Source of the DNA: Colius striatus | Taxonomy: Eukaryota; Chordata; Aves; Coliiformes; Coliidae | Direction of reading: 5' to 3' | Length of the DNA: 64,000 nucleotides | Assembly (NCBI RefSeq): GCF_028858725.1 | Contig: NC_084760.1 | Coordinates: forward strand, 65,353,867-65,417,866 | Part shown: piece after piece, positions 61,301 through 64,000 of the stretch | How the letters are laid out: the number at the start of each line of letters is the position of its first letter | Position numbering within the stretch: the stretch's first letter is position 1 | Notes under the pieces: model-generated | Told to the model about the DNA's origin: nothing | The model's database searches: none | The model's input: only the letters and a program-made list of their open reading frames with translations | Position numbers and translations under genes: made by a program

Positions 61301-61448
61301 GGTTTTTGATGGCCCAGCAGGAATGACACTGGACTTTGTTGGGATAAGCTCCAGCTGGGTGCTGCTCTGAAAAAGTCATCCTGAGCTTTTACATGCACTG
61401 GTAACCAGCTTTCCAATCCATAAAGTGTCCTGCCTCAGTAAAGAGGAG
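58391..61448. other. Unique intergenic sequence
   Basis: No gene recognised. An A-rich run of about ten bases lies near 59480. A 175-codon minus-strand frame at 60889-61416 has no recognisable domain. Confidence 0.4.
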
Positions 61449-61742
61449 CACAGAGGTCATGATTTCCCTTATGTCATCTTTCCTGGCAGGGAAAGGGTCC
61501 AGGGGCGGTGTATTGCATCCATGAGGTCTGTCCTATGGAGTGGAAAATGCACCTCACATGTGAGGACCCTAAAAGCTTGATGTCTGCAGCTTGATGTCTG
61601 CACAGAGGTCATGATTTCCCTTATGTCATCTTTCCTGGCAGGGAAAGGGTCCAGGGCCCGTGTATTGCATCCATGAGATCTGTCCTATGGAGTGGAAAAT
61701 GCACCTCACCTGTGAGGATCCTAAAAGCTTGATGTCTGCAGC
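61449..61742. repeat. Two-copy tandem duplication, period 152 bp
   Basis: CACAGAGGTCATGATTTCCC starts at 61449 and again at 61601, and both copies run about 142 bases to GATGTCTGCAGC. I count about six mismatches, for example GGGGCGGTG versus GGGCCCGTG and CTCACATGTG versus CTCACCTGTG. Between the copies AGCTTGATGTCTGC is itself doubled, which suggests slippage at that motif. High identity means a young event. Confidence 0.95.
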
Positions 61743-62837
61743 AGCTGGGAAAGAGGAGAAGGCTGCTCCGTGTGTGGGAAGATGGATATATCCTCACAGC
61801 TGAGTTTTCATCTAGCAGAAAGGGGCAACAACATCCCAAACTAACAAAACAGGAAGGCTCTGTGTTGGAACATGACCCAAGCACACACCATCGTGCCTGG
61901 CCTGCAGCTTGTTCTGCTACCTGCAGGAAGAAGGTCCTTTTTCCATCCTCCTCATGGCCTCGAGGCAGGGAAAACACTTCCTGAAGGGCACACAGGTATG
62001 AAGAGTGTATTGGAGAAGTAAAGCTGAAAAGCTGGACAGCAGGATGGAGTGGCATAAGGGCCACTTAACGATTTGGCAGGTCTAAGCTTGTGATGCTGTT
62101 GTGCATCCTTCGTGCCTGCTTTTTTAGCAAGGAACTTTAGCTATCTTAGTGGAGGGCTATAGGTTGCTATTTTCATTCTCTTTCCTTACCAGATTTCTTT
62201 TTTTATCTTAATTTTTGTTTGTGTTTAATTTTCCTTTAAAAAAAGCAACGAAAGCAAAGAAACAACAAAACTCAGTCTAGCAGTCTCAAGATAGCACTGC
62301 TAAACTCACCTTGGCAAGCTTCACTCAGTTAATAGCCACATTTGGCAGCTTCTTGCTGCTTTTCTTAAGGAAAGTCTGCCCTTTTTGGTTTGTTAAGCAC
62401 CTAAAATGCATGGGTGAGATTACAACACTACCTTTTAATGATCCCAATAGAGGCTGATGCTACTTCTTCAAAATATATACTGCCTGTCTTGTAATTGGTA
62501 GCACACAATTGACGAGCAAGTGTGTCATTTGGGGAAAATTGCAAATTAGAATGGTTACAACGCTGCAAATTAGAGAGAGGGAGCACACACCATTATTCTC
62601 GGTCATGCCCACGTGGCACAATGCACTGCTGAGGCTTGAATATCACTGAGACACTCTGAGTGATGGCTGCACATCTTCCCCTACGGACAGCAAGGAGTGG
62701 TGCCTGAGAGGCTGGGTCTGCTCTGCAGACTCCACACGGCCACAGGTCTGGGACAGCCGAGAGGAGCAAAGGCTGTGGATGGACACGGCCTTTGCTCACT
62801 ATCTTGTCTGCCCATCAGGAAGCAAGAGGAATCCTTG
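61743..62837. other. Unique intergenic sequence
   Basis: No gene or repeat recognised. Confidence 0.4.
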
Positions 62838-63100
62838 AATCACAGAATCATAGAACAGTAGTGGTGGAAAGGACCTTTAGAGATCATCTAGCCCACCCCC
62901 CCTGCAGAAGCAGGTCAACCTAGATCAGGTCACACAGGGACGTGTCCAAGCAGGTCTTGAAGACCTCCAAGGAAGGAGCCTCCACACCCTCCCTCGGCAG
63001 CCTGTGCCAGGGCTCCCTCACCTGAACAGTGAAACAGTCTTTTCTTATGTTTAAATGGAACTTTTTGTGTTCCAGCTTCATCCCATTACTCTTTGTCCTT
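62838..63100 (-). mobile_element. CR1 3' end, antisense
   Basis: AATCACAGAATCATAGAACA, GACCTTTAGAGATCATCTAG, GGAGCCTCCACACCCTCCC, GCCAGGGCTCCCTCACCTGA and a TTTGTCCTT end follow the CR1 3' region in reverse. Truncated at the 5' side. Confidence 0.92.
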
Positions 63101-63372
63101 GAAGCTCAAGGGTAATGCTTAGAAAAAACATGAAGATGCATAGGGTGAGGGTTAGGGCCTGCCACAAAGCTCCCAGCAGTTCAAGCTGTCTAAGCCTCTC
63201 TGCTAATGTGCTCCCCTCCCTGCCCTTCAGGCCCTCGATAGTTTAGGCAGCATCTGCCCTTGCTGTCTTTGGCTTTCTTGATCTCTGGATGCCAGAAGGC
63301 TGCATAGTGTCCTAGAACTGGTCTCCTTGTCAGATGTGGTCTATTGGTAGACAAGGATTGTGTCTCTTTGCC
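63101..63372. other. Unique spacer between two CR1 copies
   Basis: Nothing recognised. Confidence 0.35.
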
Positions 63373-63512
63373 AAATCACAGAATTGCAGAATCTTAAGTG
63401 CTGGAAGGGACCTCGAAAGATCATCCAGTCCAACCCCCTGCCAGAGCAGGGCCACCTACAGTAGGTCACACAGGAACTTGTCCAGCTGGGTTTTGAAATC
63501 CTCATTCTGGGA
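63373..63512 (-). mobile_element. CR1 3' end, antisense, short
   Basis: AAATCACAGAATTGCAGAATC, GGAAGGGACCTCGAAAGATC, CCACCTACAGTAGGTCACAC; the last mark matches the 46.0 kb subfamily. Ends after TTTTGAAATCCTC. Confidence 0.9.
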
Positions 63513-64000
63513 GGTCACATTCAGTTCTATGGTCATTGTAACCTTTTTTTTTTTTCCAGGGCAAAGTCCCAGTTGTGTGTGTTCCTCCATGCTAGACACA
63601 ATTTTGCATATTCAAGCTGACTCTGTGTGAGCAGTCCCCAGTCCCTCAGTGACACAGGTGTCTTTCTATGGCAGCTTCATCCTCATGACTCTCTGCTGAG
63701 CTGCTGGCATTTACATCACTTGCCAGTTTGATCTGCATCAGCTCCCAGCACACAGCTGAAAGCAGCAAACCGTGCTGGGCATAGTCCTGCTCCTCATGCC
63801 ACGTGAGCCCTTCCTGTTTAATGCTCGTTTCGCCTGACTGGTCGCTGCTTGATGTCTGTCAGGTAGGCAGTTCCTAATCTGTTTAGTTCATGCTTTATTG
63901 ATGCTATATAGTACAGATTTTTTAAAACCAAATGTCATTTCATACTAAGTCAAAGCCCTTCGAAGATCTAAGCCTATTACATCTGGACAGTTCCCTTTAT
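63513..64000. other. Unique sequence to window end
   Basis: A T homopolymer of about 14 bases lies at 63545-63558. Nothing else recognised. Confidence 0.35.

Noticed and set aside
60889..61416. 175-codon minus-strand frame with Thr/Ser/Lys-rich middle and hydrophobic end
   Set aside because: No family recognised, opposite strand is open too, and no convincing acceptor or donor.
63143..63160. GGTGAGGGTTAGGG as an interstitial telomere repeat
   Set aside because: Only one TTAGGG unit; no array.

Overview
The window reads as bird nuclear DNA. It carries many CR1 LINE fragments in both orientations, with the usual 3' tails built on a repeated ATTCTGTGA, and several LTR fragments of the avian endogenous-retrovirus type (TGT-GTAGTTTAA terminus followed by CTCACTCC-type text). 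No Alu, L1 or other mammalian repeat was seen. The only protein-coding gene I can defend is a four-exon cystatin F (CST7) gene on the minus strand.

Layout. 1-7.6 kb: no recognised gene and no recognised repeat; any CST7 3' UTR lies in its right part. 7,654-12,578: CST7 coding exons 4 to 1, read right to left, with a CCAAT/ETS-containing candidate promoter just right of exon 1. 12.7-24.5 kb: mostly unique sequence, with a possible solo LTR near 17.4-17.9 kb, a short tandem duplication near 20.9 kb and an antisense LTR fragment at 21.1-21.5 kb. 24.5-47.4 kb: rich in CR1, including an RT-containing copy (27.9-28.8 kb), a piece of the rarely kept CR1 5' region (35.5-36.3 kb, ORF1 esterase remnant plus start of the ORF2 endonuclease) and a cluster of fragments in both orientations at 46.0-47.3 kb; a strongly shrunken LTR sits at 30.0 kb. 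47.4-57.1 kb: mostly unique, with one spliced-exon-like ORF near 54.5 kb. 57.1-58.4 kb: an LTR fragment abutting a CR1 ORF2 fragment. 58.4-64 kb: a 152-bp-period tandem duplication at 61.4-61.7 kb and two more CR1 3' ends.

CST7 has consistent splice sites and phases, a 444-nt reading frame including the stop (147 residues), a signal peptide, the QIVRG first hairpin loop, the PW second hairpin loop, the SND legumain-type site and the four canonical cystatin cysteines. It lacks the two extra cysteines that make mammalian cystatin F a disulfide-linked dimer, the most biologically interesting point in the window. From memory of human 20p11.21 (SYNDIG1 - CST7 - APMAP), the sequence to the right would be the SYNDIG1 side and that to the left the APMAP side; I found no exon of either. 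I found no CRISPR, tRNA, rRNA or operon-like structure, and no undescribed multi-gene system that I could support.
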